Source: Gemmatimonas sp.
GTDB lineage: Bacteria; Gemmatimonadota; Gemmatimonadetes; Gemmatimonadales; Gemmatimonadaceae
Assembly: GCF_027531815.1 (NCBI RefSeq)
Contig: NZ_JAPZSK010000006.1
Span: 186,001-250,000 of the forward strand
Length of the DNA: 64,000 bases
Direction: 5' to 3'
Shown: piece after piece, positions 17,071-25,417 of the stretch
How positions within the stretch are numbered: position 1 is the stretch's first letter
How the letters are laid out: each line of letters begins with the position of its first letter
The notes under the pieces: generated by a model
Databases searched by the model: none
What the model was told of the DNA's origin: nothing
The model's input: the letters and a program-made list of their open reading frames with translations, nothing else
Made by a program: the position numbers and the translations under genes

Positions 17071-18141
17071 ATGCCCGCTGCTCCGCTCCCGCCTTCGCCG
17101 TTGGGCGAGACCGCGCTCACCCGCCACGCCGGCATTCGCGTGCCGCTGATCTGCGGCCCCATGTATCCCTGCAGCAACCCCGAACTGGTGGCCGCGGTAA
17201 GCAGGGCGGGCGCGCTGGGGATCGTGCAGCCCATTTCGCTCACGTACGTGCACGGGTTCGAGTTCCGGGCGGGGCTGCGCCGGATCCACGAGCTGAGCGG
17301 TGGCGCCCCCATCGGCTTCAACGCGCTCATCGAAGCCTCCAGCAAGACGTACCAGAATCGCATGGTGCGGTGGGTGGAGACGGCGCTCGAGGAGGGGGTG
17401 CGCTTCTTTCTCACGTCACTGGGCAACCCGCGCTGGGTGTGCGAGCGCGTGCATGCCGCCGGCGGCGTGGTGTACCACGACATCACCGAACGCAAATGGG
17501 CGCTCAAGGGACGTGACGGCGGCGCGGACGGCCTCGTGGCCGTGAATCGTGAGGCGGGCGGGCACACGGGGTCGCGTGATGCGCGCACCCTGTTCGACGA
17601 GATCGCCGATCTTGGCCTGCCGGTGGTGGCGGCCGGCGGTGTGGGGGAGGCGGCCCACTTCCGCGCACTGCTCGAGATGGGCTATGCGGGCGTGCAGCTG
17701 GGGACCCGCTTCATCGCCACTACCGAGTGCAACAGCGACGTGCGCTACAAGGAAGCCATCGTGCACGCGACCTCGAAAGACGTGGTGCTGACCGAACGGC
17801 TCACCGGCGTCCCGGTGTCGGTGTTGCGCACCCCGTACGTGGAGCGCCTGGGTACCACGGTGGGTCCGATTTCACGCCTGCTGTTCAAGGGACGCAAGAC
17901 CAAGCACTGGATTCGCACCTGGTACGCCCTGCGCTCACTGCGGCAGCTCAAGCGCTCGAGCATGGATGGGGCCACCAGCGACTACTGGCAGGCCGGCCGC
18001 AGTGTGGACGCCGTGCACGACATCCGACCCGCGGGGGACATCGTGCGCGAATTCGCGGCGGCGCTGGAGGGAGCACCGGTCTCCCTGGCCGACAGCGACA
18101 CGACGCATGCGTCGCCCCATTCATCAGGTTCGCCATCATGA
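17071..18141 (+). CDS. Nitronate monooxygenase / 2-nitropropane dioxygenase-family FMN enzyme
   Basis: A 356-residue FMN-dependent TIM-barrel protein. It shows the family N-terminus (RHAGIRVPLICGPMYPCSNPELVAAVSRAGALGIVQP), the active-site segment VAVNREAGGHTG with its His, and the phosphate-binding loops LPVVAAGGVGEAAHFRALLEMGYAGVQLGTRFIATTEC. The family covers nitronate oxidation as well as enoyl reductase-type reactions, so the substrate is open. The stop overlaps the start of the acylase gene by four bases (ATGA). The C-terminal 30 residues are extra and low in complexity. Confidence 0.88.
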   Translation: MPAAPLPPSPLGETALTRHAGIRVPLICGPMYPCSNPELVAAVSRAGALGIVQPISLTYVHGFEFRAGLRRIHELSGGAPIGFNALIEASSKTYQNRMVRWVETALEEGVRFFLTSLGNPRWVCERVHAAGGVVYHDITERKWALKGRDGGADGLVAVNREAGGHTGSRDARTLFDEIADLGLPVVAAGGVGEAAHFRALLEMGYAGVQLGTRFIATTECNSDVRYKEAIVHATSKDVVLTERLTGVPVSVLRTPYVERLGTTVGPISRLLFKGRKTKHWIRTWYALRSLRQLKRSSMDGATSDYWQAGRSVDAVHDIRPAGDIVREFAAALEGAPVSLADSDTTHASPHSSGSPS

Positions 18142-20555
18142 CCCGTTACGCTTTTTCGACTTTGCGCCGTTCAGGCGTGTGGCTCGTGTGCTGCCTGCTC
18201 GCCACACCACTCGCCGCCCACGCGCAGGCGTCCGCCCAGTCGCTTGCCACCAGGGGGCTGCGCGCGCCGGTTTCCCTCACGCGCGACAGTGCGGGTATCG
18301 TGCACATCGAGGCGCAGAACGAGCACGACCTGTTCTTCGCGCAGGGCTACAGCGCCGCGCGCGACCGGCTCTTCCAGCTCGAGCTGTGGCGCCGGCAGGC
18401 CACGGGCACGATGGCGGAAGCGTTGGGGCCGCGCTGGGTCGCGCGCGATCGGGCGGCGCGGCTCATGACGTACCGCGGCGACATGGCCACCGAACTCGCG
18501 CACTACCACCCGCGGGGCAAGGCAATCATCGAGGCGTTCGTCGCAGGAGTGAACGCGTGGGTGGACCGGGTGCGCGCCGATGCCACGCTCATGCCTCCCG
18601 ATCTCGCGGCCCTTGGCATCACCCCCGGGCACTGGACGCCGGCGGTCGTGGTGTCGCGCCACAATGCGCTGGCCAGCAATGCCAGCGAGGAAGCCGGGCT
18701 GGCGCGTGCCGTGCGGATGCTGGGCAGCGACGCCGTGATGCGCCGGCGGCGCTTCGAACCGGGCAATGTGCGTCTCGCGCTGGACAGCGCGGTGGCGCAG
18801 CTCGTCGCCACGGTTGCCGATGCGCGGCTGCTGGCCGATTACAGTGGCTCGCGCAGCGCACCGTCCTTCCGCGCCGACGAGCTGGCCGCCTCATGGCGCC
18901 GGCCGACGGCGGCACCTGGCGACACGACCGCGCGTGTCGAGACCGACCGCTGGGAGAGCAACAACTGGGTGATCAGCGGCGGGCGCACCGCGAGCGGCAA
19001 GCCCATCGTCGCCAACGATCCGCACCGGGCCATCTCGCTGCCGTCGCTGCGCTACCTGGTGCATCTCAAGGCGCCGGGTTGGGATGTGATTGGCGGTGGT
19101 GAACCGGGAATTCCCGGGGTGGCCATTGGCCACAATCAGCATGGTGCGTGGGGGCTCACGATCTTCGGCATCGACAGCGAAGACCTGTACGTGTACCAGC
19201 TCGACGCCGCGAACCGCGCCTATCGCTACAAGGGCGGCTTCGAGCCGCTGCGCGTGCTTGGCGACACGGTACGCGTGAAAGGGGGCGGCGCGGTTCCCGT
19301 TTCGCTGTCCTATACGCGGCATGGTCCGGTGCTGTACGTGGACAGCACCCGCCACGTCGCCGTGGCGTTGCGCGCCGGATGGCTGGAGCCCGGTGGCGCG
19401 CCGTATCTCGCCAGCCTGCGGCTGGATCAGGCCACGAACTGGACGGAGGCGCGCGCGGCGCTCACGTATGCGCGCATGCCCGCGCTCAACTGGATCTGGG
19501 GCGATACCAGCGGCACCATCGGCTGGCAGACCGCGGGCGTGGCGCCCGTGCGGCGCAATTGGGAGGGGCTCATGCCGGTCCCTGGCGATGGGCGTTTCGA
19601 GTGGGATGGGTTGCTGCCCATCGCCCAGCTGCCGCACGAGACCAATCCCGCCCGTGGCTATGTGGGGACGGCCAACGCCTTCAACGTGCCAAGCACCTAT
19701 GCGCACTTCGAGGCACTCGCGCGCAGCTGGTCCGACCCATTCCGTCACGATCGTCTGCAGCAGGTGCTGGACACCACGCGCCAGGCCACCGTGGCCAGCT
19801 CGGGGGCGCTGCAGCACGACGCCTACGCCCTGGCGGCAGAGCGCCTGGTCCCACTGCTCGATCACGTGACCGTTCCCACGCCGTTGGCCAAGGCGGCGCG
19901 CGATACGCTAATGGCGTGGAATCGCGTGCTCGATGCCGAGTCGCGGGGCGCCGCCATTTACGTGGCGTGGGAGCGCCGACTGGCGTCGCACACCGCGGCG
20001 CTCGTCGTGCCGCCCAACGCACGCCCGCTGCTGCGCACGGTGCCGCTGTCCCGCGTCGTGGAGCTGCTCACCCGCCCGGACTCCTTGCTTGGCGACCGTC
20101 CGGAGGGCACCCGCAACGACGTGCTCGTCCGTGCGTTCACCGAGACGATCGACGACCTGCGCCAACGCTTCGGCGACGACCTGAGTGGCTGGCGCTACGG
20201 GGATGCGCGCTTCCATCACGCGCGCATTGCGCATCCGTTGGACGCGCTGGTATCCGACTCGCTGAAGCGCGTGCTGTCGCCGGGTCCGGCACCGCGCGGT
20301 GGCTACGCCAATACGCTGCTGGCCACGAGCAATGCCGACAACCAGAATCATGGCGCCAGCTTGCGCGTGGTGATGGACGTGGCCGACTGGGACGCCGCGC
20401 TGGTGACCAACACGCCAGGTCAGAGTGGTGACCCGCGCAGCCCGTTCTACACCAACCTGTTCTCGTCGTGGGCGCAAAACCGCTTCCTGCCCCTGCCCTA
20501 CTCTCCTGCGGCCGTCAAGCGACAGGCCGCGGAAGTCGTGGTCCTCACCCCCTGA
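18138..20555 (+). CDS. Secreted penicillin acylase-family (S45) N-terminal nucleophile amidase
   Basis: An 805-residue exported hydrolase. A signal peptide (about 1-31, ending AAHAQA) is followed by the alpha region (GIVHIEAQNEHDLFFAQGYSAARDRLFQLELWRR), a spacer, and the autocatalytic beta-chain start at Ser274 within WESNNWVISG, then KPIVANDPHRAISLP. The conserved C-terminal ADNQNHGASLRVVMD is present. S45 enzymes deacylate beta-lactams, acyl-homoserine lactones or other N-acyl compounds after self-cleavage in the periplasm. The ATG overlaps the upstream gene stop (ATGA). Coupling to a thioesterase and a flavoenzyme suggests turnover of an acylated compound; this is inference. Confidence 0.92.
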   Translation: MTRYAFSTLRRSGVWLVCCLLATPLAAHAQASAQSLATRGLRAPVSLTRDSAGIVHIEAQNEHDLFFAQGYSAARDRLFQLELWRRQATGTMAEALGPRWVARDRAARLMTYRGDMATELAHYHPRGKAIIEAFVAGVNAWVDRVRADATLMPPDLAALGITPGHWTPAVVVSRHNALASNASEEAGLARAVRMLGSDAVMRRRRFEPGNVRLALDSAVAQLVATVADARLLADYSGSRSAPSFRADELAASWRRPTAAPGDTTARVETDRWESNNWVISGGRTASGKPIVANDPHRAISLPSLRYLVHLKAPGWDVIGGGEPGIPGVAIGHNQHGAWGLTIFGIDSEDLYVYQLDAANRAYRYKGGFEPLRVLGDTVRVKGGGAVPVSLSYTRHGPVLYVDSTRHVAVALRAGWLEPGGAPYLASLRLDQATNWTEARAALTYARMPALNWIWGDTSGTIGWQTAGVAPVRRNWEGLMPVPGDGRFEWDGLLPIAQLPHETNPARGYVGTANAFNVPSTYAHFEALARSWSDPFRHDRLQQVLDTTRQATVASSGALQHDAYALAAERLVPLLDHVTVPTPLAKAARDTLMAWNRVLDAESRGAAIYVAWERRLASHTAALVVPPNARPLLRTVPLSRVVELLTRPDSLLGDRPEGTRNDVLVRAFTETIDDLRQRFGDDLSGWRYGDARFHHARIAHPLDALVSDSLKRVLSPGPAPRGGYANTLLATSNADNQNHGASLRVVMDVADWDAALVTNTPGQSGDPRSPFYTNLFSSWAQNRFLPLPYSPAAVKRQAAEVVVLTP

Positions 20556-20624
20556 GCCGGCGATCTGTCCGCCCATCGCCGCTCCCCCTTCGTCACCCGT
20601 TCATCTGCTCCCGGAGACCTGCTC

Positions 20625-21287
20625 ATGCTGTCGCTCACGTTGCCCGTCGTCATCGCCGCCGCATCCCTCGCGTCCACGCCGTCGCCGTCGCCTCGCCCGA
20701 CGTTTGCGCAGCAGGACATGTCGTTCTTCATCACCAGCGTGGGGTCCGGCGACGGCGCCAACCTCGGTGGGCTCGAGGGGGCCGACAAGCACTGCGCCAC
20801 GCTCGCCGAGGCCGCCGGCGTGCGCGGCAAGACGTGGCATGCGTATCTCAGCCAGCAGGCCGTGGGCGGCAAGTCGGCGGTCCATGCGCGCGATCGCATC
20901 GGCAAGGGCCCGTGGAAGAACGCCAAGGGCGTGGTGGTGGCCACGAGCGTGGACGATCTGCACAGCGAGGCCAACAAGCTGAGCAAGGACAACAGTCTCA
21001 CCGAGAAGGGCACCGTGGTGAACGGCCGCGGTGACACGCCCAATACGCACGACATCCTCACCGGCTCGACGCTCGACGGCCGCGTGCAGCCCGGTGACGG
21101 CGACAGCACGTGCAGCAACTGGACGAGCAATGCCGAAACCGGCAGCGCCTCCGTGGGCCATCATGATCGTCAGGGGGGCGGCGCCAACCCCACCAGCTGG
21201 AACTTCGCGCACGCCTCCCGCGGCTGCAGCCAGAAGAACCTGCAGGCGACGGGCGGGAACGGGTTGTTCTACTGCTTTGCGGTGTAA
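20625..21287 (+). CDS. Secreted lectin-like (DUF1554-like) protein
   Basis: A 220-residue protein with an N-terminal signal sequence (MLSLTLPVVIAAASLAS) and one conserved extracellular domain: FFITSVGSGDGANLGGLEGADKHC at the start, then KTWHAYLS, DGDSTCSNWTS, GHHDRQGG and a closing SRGCSQ...GLFYCFAV. Four cysteines could form two disulfides, and the layout resembles the C-type-lectin-like DUF1554 domain found in surface proteins. The ligand is unknown. It follows the acylase by 69 bases and is the last plus-strand gene before a convergent boundary with a bidirectional terminator. Confidence 0.72.
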   Translation: MLSLTLPVVIAAASLASTPSPSPRPTFAQQDMSFFITSVGSGDGANLGGLEGADKHCATLAEAAGVRGKTWHAYLSQQAVGGKSAVHARDRIGKGPWKNAKGVVVATSVDDLHSEANKLSKDNSLTEKGTVVNGRGDTPNTHDILTGSTLDGRVQPGDGDSTCSNWTSNAETGSASVGHHDRQGGGANPTSWNFAHASRGCSQKNLQATGGNGLFYCFAV

Positions 21288-21330
21288 CTGCGCGAACGGC
21301 TGACAGCGGCACTGCATACTGCGGTTACCT

Positions 21331-21525
21331 GCAGACGGCAGACGGCAGGAACCACAGCACGCAGACGGGAGCAATGTGGTAGAAAAAACGGGCGCCCCCG
21401 CTTCGCGGGGCGCCCGATTTCCTTTGTGGTAGGAATATCAGGAGCGGCGCGCAGCGCACGCTCCTGTGTTGTTCTACCGCCGTGCTGCTTACTGCGTGCT
21501 GTAGTTCCTGCCGTCTGCCGTCTGC
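21331..21525. repeat. Long inverted repeat (34-base arms, one mismatch) at a convergent boundary
   Basis: The left arm (21331-21364) and right arm (21492-21525) are reverse complements over 34 bases with one mismatch. Each holds tandem GCAGACG words, then GGAAC, and ends at GCACGCAG or its complement. A bidirectional terminator and a smaller hairpin (GGAGCG...CGCTCC, about 21440-21464) lie inside. Weaker complementarity continues outward to about 21290 and 21590. It is non-coding and separates convergent genes. Confidence 0.85.
21389..21416. terminator. Bidirectional rho-independent terminator
   Basis: A 10-base-pair stem CGGGCGCCCC/GGGGCGCCCG has an A run before it (AGAAAAAA) and T-rich sequence after it (ATTTCCTTT), so it can end transcripts from both the lectin-like gene (plus) and the S9 peptidase gene (minus). 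Confidence 0.9.
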
Positions 21526-21532
21526 TGTTGAG

Positions 21533-21577
21533 CGCAGTAATCCGTCACGCAGTAATCCGTCACGCTGTAAGCCGTCC
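21533..21577. repeat. 15-base tandem repeat, three copies
   Basis: CGCAGTAATCCGTCA occurs twice exactly (21533-21547, 21548-21562), followed by a degenerate third copy (21563-21577). It forms the outer right flank of the long inverted repeat, 10 bases before the end of the S9 peptidase gene. Confidence 0.8.
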
Positions 21578-21586
21578 CGCCGTTAC

Positions 21587-23812
21587 TCAGTTCGTACCCG
21601 GCTTCTTGTCCTGCAACCAATACGCAAACCACTGCCGCAACCGCCCCAGCCGGTCCACCAGCAGCCACGGTTCTCCCGCGCGGCTCAGGTCATGGTTGGA
21701 GCGCGGGTACCGAATGAGCTCCACCGGCACCCCCTGCTTCTTGAGTGACATGAACCACATCTCCGCGCTCCCCATGGGCGTGCGATGGTCCTCCTCGCTC
21801 TGCACGATGAGCATGGGCGTCTTCACCTTCTGCACATAGCGGATGGGCGAGAGCGTGTCGTAGAGCGCCTGGTTGTCCCACGGCTTCCCATAGAACTCGA
21901 ACTCGGTCAGCCCCTGCGCATCGCTCGACCCGTACCAGTACGTCCAGTCGGTAATGGTGCGGTCCGTCTGAATGGCGGCGAAGCGATTGGTCTTCGTCGC
22001 CATCCACGTGGTCATGAAGCCACCGTACGACCCGCCCGTGGCCCCCAGCTTCGCGCTGTCCACATCGGGGCGCGCCGCCACGATGTCCACGGCCTTCATC
22101 AGGTCCTCGTAGTCTTCCATGCCCCAGCGGCCGCGCGTGCTGTACGTGAAGTCGGCGCCATAGCCGCTCGACCCGCGCGGGTTGGTGAACAGCACGAACA
22201 TCCCCTGCGCGGCGAGGTTCTGGAACTCGTCGAACCAGCCCTCACCATACGCCGAGTGCGGACCGCCGTGGATGTAGATCACCATGGGGTACTTCTTCCC
22301 CGGCTCGTAGCCGTACGGCTTCATGAGCCAGCCTTCGATCTCGAGGTTGCCCACGCTCTTGTAGGTGAAGCGCTCGGCGTCGCTCCACACCACGTCGGCG
22401 TTCACGGCATCGTTGAAATCGGTGAGCTTGCGCTCGCCGGTGCCGTCGGCGTTGGCCACGAACAGCTCGGTGGGCCTGGTCATGCTGGTCGCCACGTACG
22501 CCAGCACCTTGCCCGCCGCGTCGTAGCTGGTGCCGCGAATCTGTCGGCGGCCGCCCACCAGCTCCTTCGGCGCGCTCTTCCCGGCGAGGTCGGCGCGCAG
22601 CACGGCCGAACGACCGCCAATGTCGGCGGTGAACTGGATGCCCGTACGCAGCCAGTCCATACCGCTCGGCTCGAACTGCCAGTCGCCGAGCAGGTTGCGT
22701 GGCGTGCCGCCGTTCACCTCGACCACGAAGAGGCGGGCACTCTTCGTACGGCCAGGGCGGCCAATGAAGGCCAGCTGCTTGCTGTCGGGAGACCAGGTGA
22801 GATCCGACTCCGCCCCCATCCAGTCGGCCACCTTGCGCGGCGTCCCCCCGTCCACGCTGAGCAGGTAGATGTCGGCCTCGTTGCGCTCGGCCTCGTCGCG
22901 CACCTTGTCGTAGGGCAGTCTGGCCAGCGAGTCACGCTCGAGCTCCACCACGCTGTCGGGGCGCAGGCGCGCGTCGGCCACAAAGGCCACCCACTTGCCG
23001 TCAGGACTTACCACCGGGCTCCGGTGTGAATACGCCACGTTCGTGATCTGCTTCTTGGCCGTATCGCCCACCAGCTGCTTGAACAGCTGCTGCGGGCGCC
23101 AGTGGCGCGCGACCCGGCGCCCCGGCACAAAGCCGGTGGCGTTGTTCTTGTACGCCATGTCCACCACATGGCGGCCGTCGAAGCGCGTGGGTACGGCGGG
23201 GCGCGTAATGGCGTCGAAGGGCGGCCGCGCCATGGGCTGCTGCTGCGCGAACGGGTCACCAGCGGGCACCTGCGGGGCCGGCGCTGCCGGCTCGGCGAAC
23301 ACCGCAAAGGCGCCGGTGGCCGGCATGGTGCCGCTGGTCGGATACCCCGGCACCTGCATGGCCTCCCCGCTGGGCTGGTCGAGGCGGATGGCCCACGTGT
23401 TTCCCGTGCCGCCGCTGCGCGACGACGTGAAGAACAGGTAGCTGCCGTCGGGGCTCCAACGCGGGTTGCTGCTCTCGGTACTCGGCGCCGTCCACCGCTG
23501 CGGCTCGCCGCCGGCGGTGTTCACCACCCACACCTCGCTGTGCCGGCGATTATCCCCTTCCACCGCGCGGGTCACGGTCATGGCCACCCGCTTGCCATCG
23601 GGCGACACGGCCGGTGCGCTCACATTCACCACGCGATACCAGTCGCCGAGCATCATGGCGCGCGGGCCCTTGGGGAGCGGTGTGGCGGTTGCGGCCGATC
23701 GTGCGGCCGCGGCGCCCTGGGCGCTCACGGCGGCCGGGACGAGGAGCAGCTGGGGGGCAAGCGCGAGCCAAGCGGCGCGGCTCCGCATCGGGACAAGACG
23801 TCGGATGGGCAT
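21587..23812 (-). CDS. Exported S9-family (acylaminoacyl peptidase-like) serine peptidase
   Basis: A 741-residue exported peptidase with a signal sequence (RAAWLALAPQLLLVPAAVSAQ), an N-terminal beta-propeller built of WD40-like/TolB-type blades (AVSPDGKRVAM, RWSPDGSYLFF, VVSPDGKWVAF, TWSPDSKQLAF), and a C-terminal alpha/beta hydrolase. The catalytic Ser is about residue 595 in GGSYGG, the Asp lies in QSEEDHRTP and the His in YPRSNHDLS. Such enzymes remove short or acylated peptides from protein digests. The ATG at 23812 is taken as the start of the signal peptide; upstream frame is not protein-like. It is monocistronic, read towards the shared terminator near 21400. Confidence 0.93.
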   Translation of the reverse strand: MPIRRLVPMRSRAAWLALAPQLLLVPAAVSAQGAAAARSAATATPLPKGPRAMMLGDWYRVVNVSAPAVSPDGKRVAMTVTRAVEGDNRRHSEVWVVNTAGGEPQRWTAPSTESSNPRWSPDGSYLFFTSSRSGGTGNTWAIRLDQPSGEAMQVPGYPTSGTMPATGAFAVFAEPAAPAPQVPAGDPFAQQQPMARPPFDAITRPAVPTRFDGRHVVDMAYKNNATGFVPGRRVARHWRPQQLFKQLVGDTAKKQITNVAYSHRSPVVSPDGKWVAFVADARLRPDSVVELERDSLARLPYDKVRDEAERNEADIYLLSVDGGTPRKVADWMGAESDLTWSPDSKQLAFIGRPGRTKSARLFVVEVNGGTPRNLLGDWQFEPSGMDWLRTGIQFTADIGGRSAVLRADLAGKSAPKELVGGRRQIRGTSYDAAGKVLAYVATSMTRPTELFVANADGTGERKLTDFNDAVNADVVWSDAERFTYKSVGNLEIEGWLMKPYGYEPGKKYPMVIYIHGGPHSAYGEGWFDEFQNLAAQGMFVLFTNPRGSSGYGADFTYSTRGRWGMEDYEDLMKAVDIVAARPDVDSAKLGATGGSYGGFMTTWMATKTNRFAAIQTDRTITDWTYWYGSSDAQGLTEFEFYGKPWDNQALYDTLSPIRYVQKVKTPMLIVQSEEDHRTPMGSAEMWFMSLKKQGVPVELIRYPRSNHDLSRAGEPWLLVDRLGRLRQWFAYWLQDKKPGTN

Positions 23813-24156
23813 GGACGGGTAAGGAGGGGGCCGCTCAGGAGGGGCGGCGGAATCATGGCGGGCGGAAGAGGCGGTGGGCAACCCTGCCTGACATACGCCC
23901 GCCGTAGGTGGTGTGCTGCCGGTCTTGCGCCAACTTCGCTGCCCCGAGTCGATTGGCGGCGCCGCCGACAGGGCAGGATTGTGACATTTATCCCAATTCT
24001 CTCTTGCCCTTCCGTGGGTATCCCCCTACCATGTTCGGCATCGCGGAGGAGCGGCCGCGTAACCGACCCGAGGTTCGTCCCCGGCAGCCAGCCGGTGTGC
24101 CGATTCGCAGGGGCGGCGCAGCAAATCGGTGGTAGTTCACGCCCGATGTTCCACAC
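23813..24156. other. Intergenic region upstream of the S9 peptidase, no gene found
   Basis: The left part should hold the minus-strand promoter of the S9 gene; none stands out. On the plus strand, TTGCCC (24004-24009) and TACCAT (24027-24032) are separated by 17 bases and could form a promoter for the tiny ORF downstream, each hexamer matching the sigma-70 consensus at four of six positions. No convincing ORF or RNA fold was identified elsewhere. Confidence 0.4.
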
Positions 24157-24176
24157 TTACTCGAGGAGGTGATCAA

Positions 24177-24242
24177 TTGTCTAGTTCCTGTCCCTTTGCC
24201 GGCTCGTCCTGGGCAGCAGATCTCCTGATCGGCGCCCGGTAA
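24177..24242 (+). CDS. Candidate 21-residue peptide gene with an extended Shine-Dalgarno
   Basis: AGGAGGTGATC (24164-24174), complementary to essentially the whole 16S rRNA anti-Shine-Dalgarno tail, ends two bases before a TTG codon that opens a 21-codon frame ending LLIGAR-stop. An 8-codon frame (MFHTYSRR) ends inside the binding site at 24172. A stable hairpin follows 48 bases later. The predicted peptide (SSSCPFAGSSWAADLL near its start) has one Cys and no recognised family. The unusually strong site, the promoter-like hexamers upstream and the hairpin suggest a short expressed transcript, but chance cannot be excluded. The close TTG (2-base spacing) is shorter than usual. Confidence 0.4.
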   Translation: MSSSCPFAGSSWAADLLIGAR

Positions 24243-24290
24243 CACGGGTTCTTCCGGTTCAGGGTCTCCTCGAGCCGGCAGGGAAATCAT

Positions 24291-24325
24291 GAAGGGCCGT
24301 CCCGTTTTCGAACGGGCGGCCCTTC
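24291..24325. terminator. Stem-loop between convergent transcripts
   Basis: GAAGGGCCGTCCCGTT (24291-24306) pairs with AACGGGCGGCCCTTC (24311-24325) with a one-base bulge. It is followed by T-poor sequence on both strands, so termination strength is uncertain. It lies after the tiny ORF (plus) and after the M28 peptidase gene (minus). Confidence 0.65.
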
Positions 24326-24344
24326 GTCGTTCCGGGATAACCGG

Positions 24345-24382
24345 AGGCGCGGAGGTGGGGAGGCGCAGAGGTGGGGAGGCAC
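24345..24382. repeat. 16-base direct repeat
   Basis: AGGCGCGGAGGTGGGG (24345-24360) is followed directly by AGGCGCAGAGGTGGGG (24361-24376), one mismatch, and the start of a third unit AGGCAC. It is non-coding and lies 22 bases from the end of the M28 peptidase gene. Confidence 0.7.
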
Positions 24383-24403
24383 ACAGCAGGCCCCTCTCCC
24401 CCG

Positions 24404-25417
24404 TCAGCGCCTGATCGTTGCCAACGCCCCGTCGAGTTGGCGCACGAGTGCGGCGGCGAACTCCACGCTGCGGCGATAGAAGGCGGGATCCACCTTGTCG
24501 ACATCGTCGCCCGGCTTGTGATAATCAGGGTGATCCTCGACCCCCAAATACAGAAAGGGGATCCCCTTGGCGTGGAAAGCGCTGTGGTCCGACGAGCCCG
24601 TCCAGTCATCGCCGGGCTTGAGATCCCTGGTGTCGTGTCCGAAACGCACGGTGACCTTGGACGCCGCCGAGGCGGCCTCGGCCAGCGGCTTGAGAAACGG
24701 ATAATGCGAGGTGCCGGCCACCCAGAGCGCGCCGGCATCCTGCCGTGCCACCATGTCGAGATTGAGGTTCGCCGCGATGCTTTCCAGCGGAATGGGCGGC
24801 GCGCTCACGAAGGCGCGGGCGCCCTGCAGCCCCATTTCCTCGGCATCGAAGAACACCAGCACGACGTCGTGCTGCGGTGGCGCGCGCATGAGCCGTTCGG
24901 CCACGGTGAGCAGCGCCACGCACCCACTCGCGTCGTCGTCGGCGCCGTTGAAGATCTCCCCGTTGCGTACGCCGAGATGGTCGTAGTGGGCGCTCAGCAC
25001 CAGGGCGCGTCCCGAGCCGGAGCGCCCCGGAATGCGGGCCACGATGTTCACACCGGCCATGCTGTCGGCCCCGGCGGCGCCACGGGCGCGAAAACGGAAG
25101 GGATGCTCGAAGCGTGCCCCCACGGGACGCACACCCATGGCGTGCAGTTGCTGCACGAGATACGCGCGCGCCCTGGCGCTGCCGGGGGTAGCGGTGCGGC
25201 GCCCCTCCATGCTGTCGGCCGCCAGCACGGACAGGCGTTGCATGAGGGCAGACGTGACGGAATCGCTGGGCGGCGGGAAGGGCTGCGCGGCGAGGGGCGC
25301 TACGGCGACGGGCGCCACGGCGATGGGCGCCACAGCGAGGGAGGCTGCCAACAGGAAGGACCGGGACGCTCGGATCGACACGGCAACGGGGGTGGGATGG
25401 TGAGGGTGCGGGGTCAT
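24404..25417 (-). CDS. Exported M28-family zinc aminopeptidase
   Basis: A 337-residue exported metallopeptidase. The signal peptide contains five-residue repeats (APIAV, APVAV, APLAA) encoded by 15-base direct repeats. The M28 zinc ligands are visible: LSAHYDHLG, NGADDDASG, FFDAEEMG with the catalytic Glu, the Asp in LNLDMV, and the His in SSDHSAFHAKG. The family removes N-terminal residues from peptides and acts in the periplasm or outside. The ATG overlaps the DUF4403 stop by four bases (ATGA). It ends the thrA operon, an odd partner for threonine synthesis. Confidence 0.93.
   Translation of the reverse strand: MTPHPHHPTPVAVSIRASRSFLLAASLAVAPIAVAPVAVAPLAAQPFPPPSDSVTSALMQRLSVLAADSMEGRRTATPGSARARAYLVQQLHAMGVRPVGARFEHPFRFRARGAAGADSMAGVNIVARIPGRSGSGRALVLSAHYDHLGVRNGEIFNGADDDASGCVALLTVAERLMRAPPQHDVVLVFFDAEEMGLQGARAFVSAPPIPLESIAANLNLDMVARQDAGALWVAGTSHYPFLKPLAEAASAASKVTVRFGHDTRDLKPGDDWTGSSDHSAFHAKGIPFLYLGVEDHPDYHKPGDDVDKVDPAFYRRSVEFAAALVRQLDGALATIRR

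Noticed and set aside
23908-24135. A 75-codon plus-strand frame upstream of the tiny ORF
   Set aside because: No ribosome binding site, Pro/Arg-rich with no pattern, and it crosses the likely promoter of the tiny ORF.
24289-24418. A 42-codon frame starting MKGRPVF after the tiny ORF
   Set aside because: It runs through the stem-loop and the 16-base repeats into the end of the M28 gene and looks like chance.
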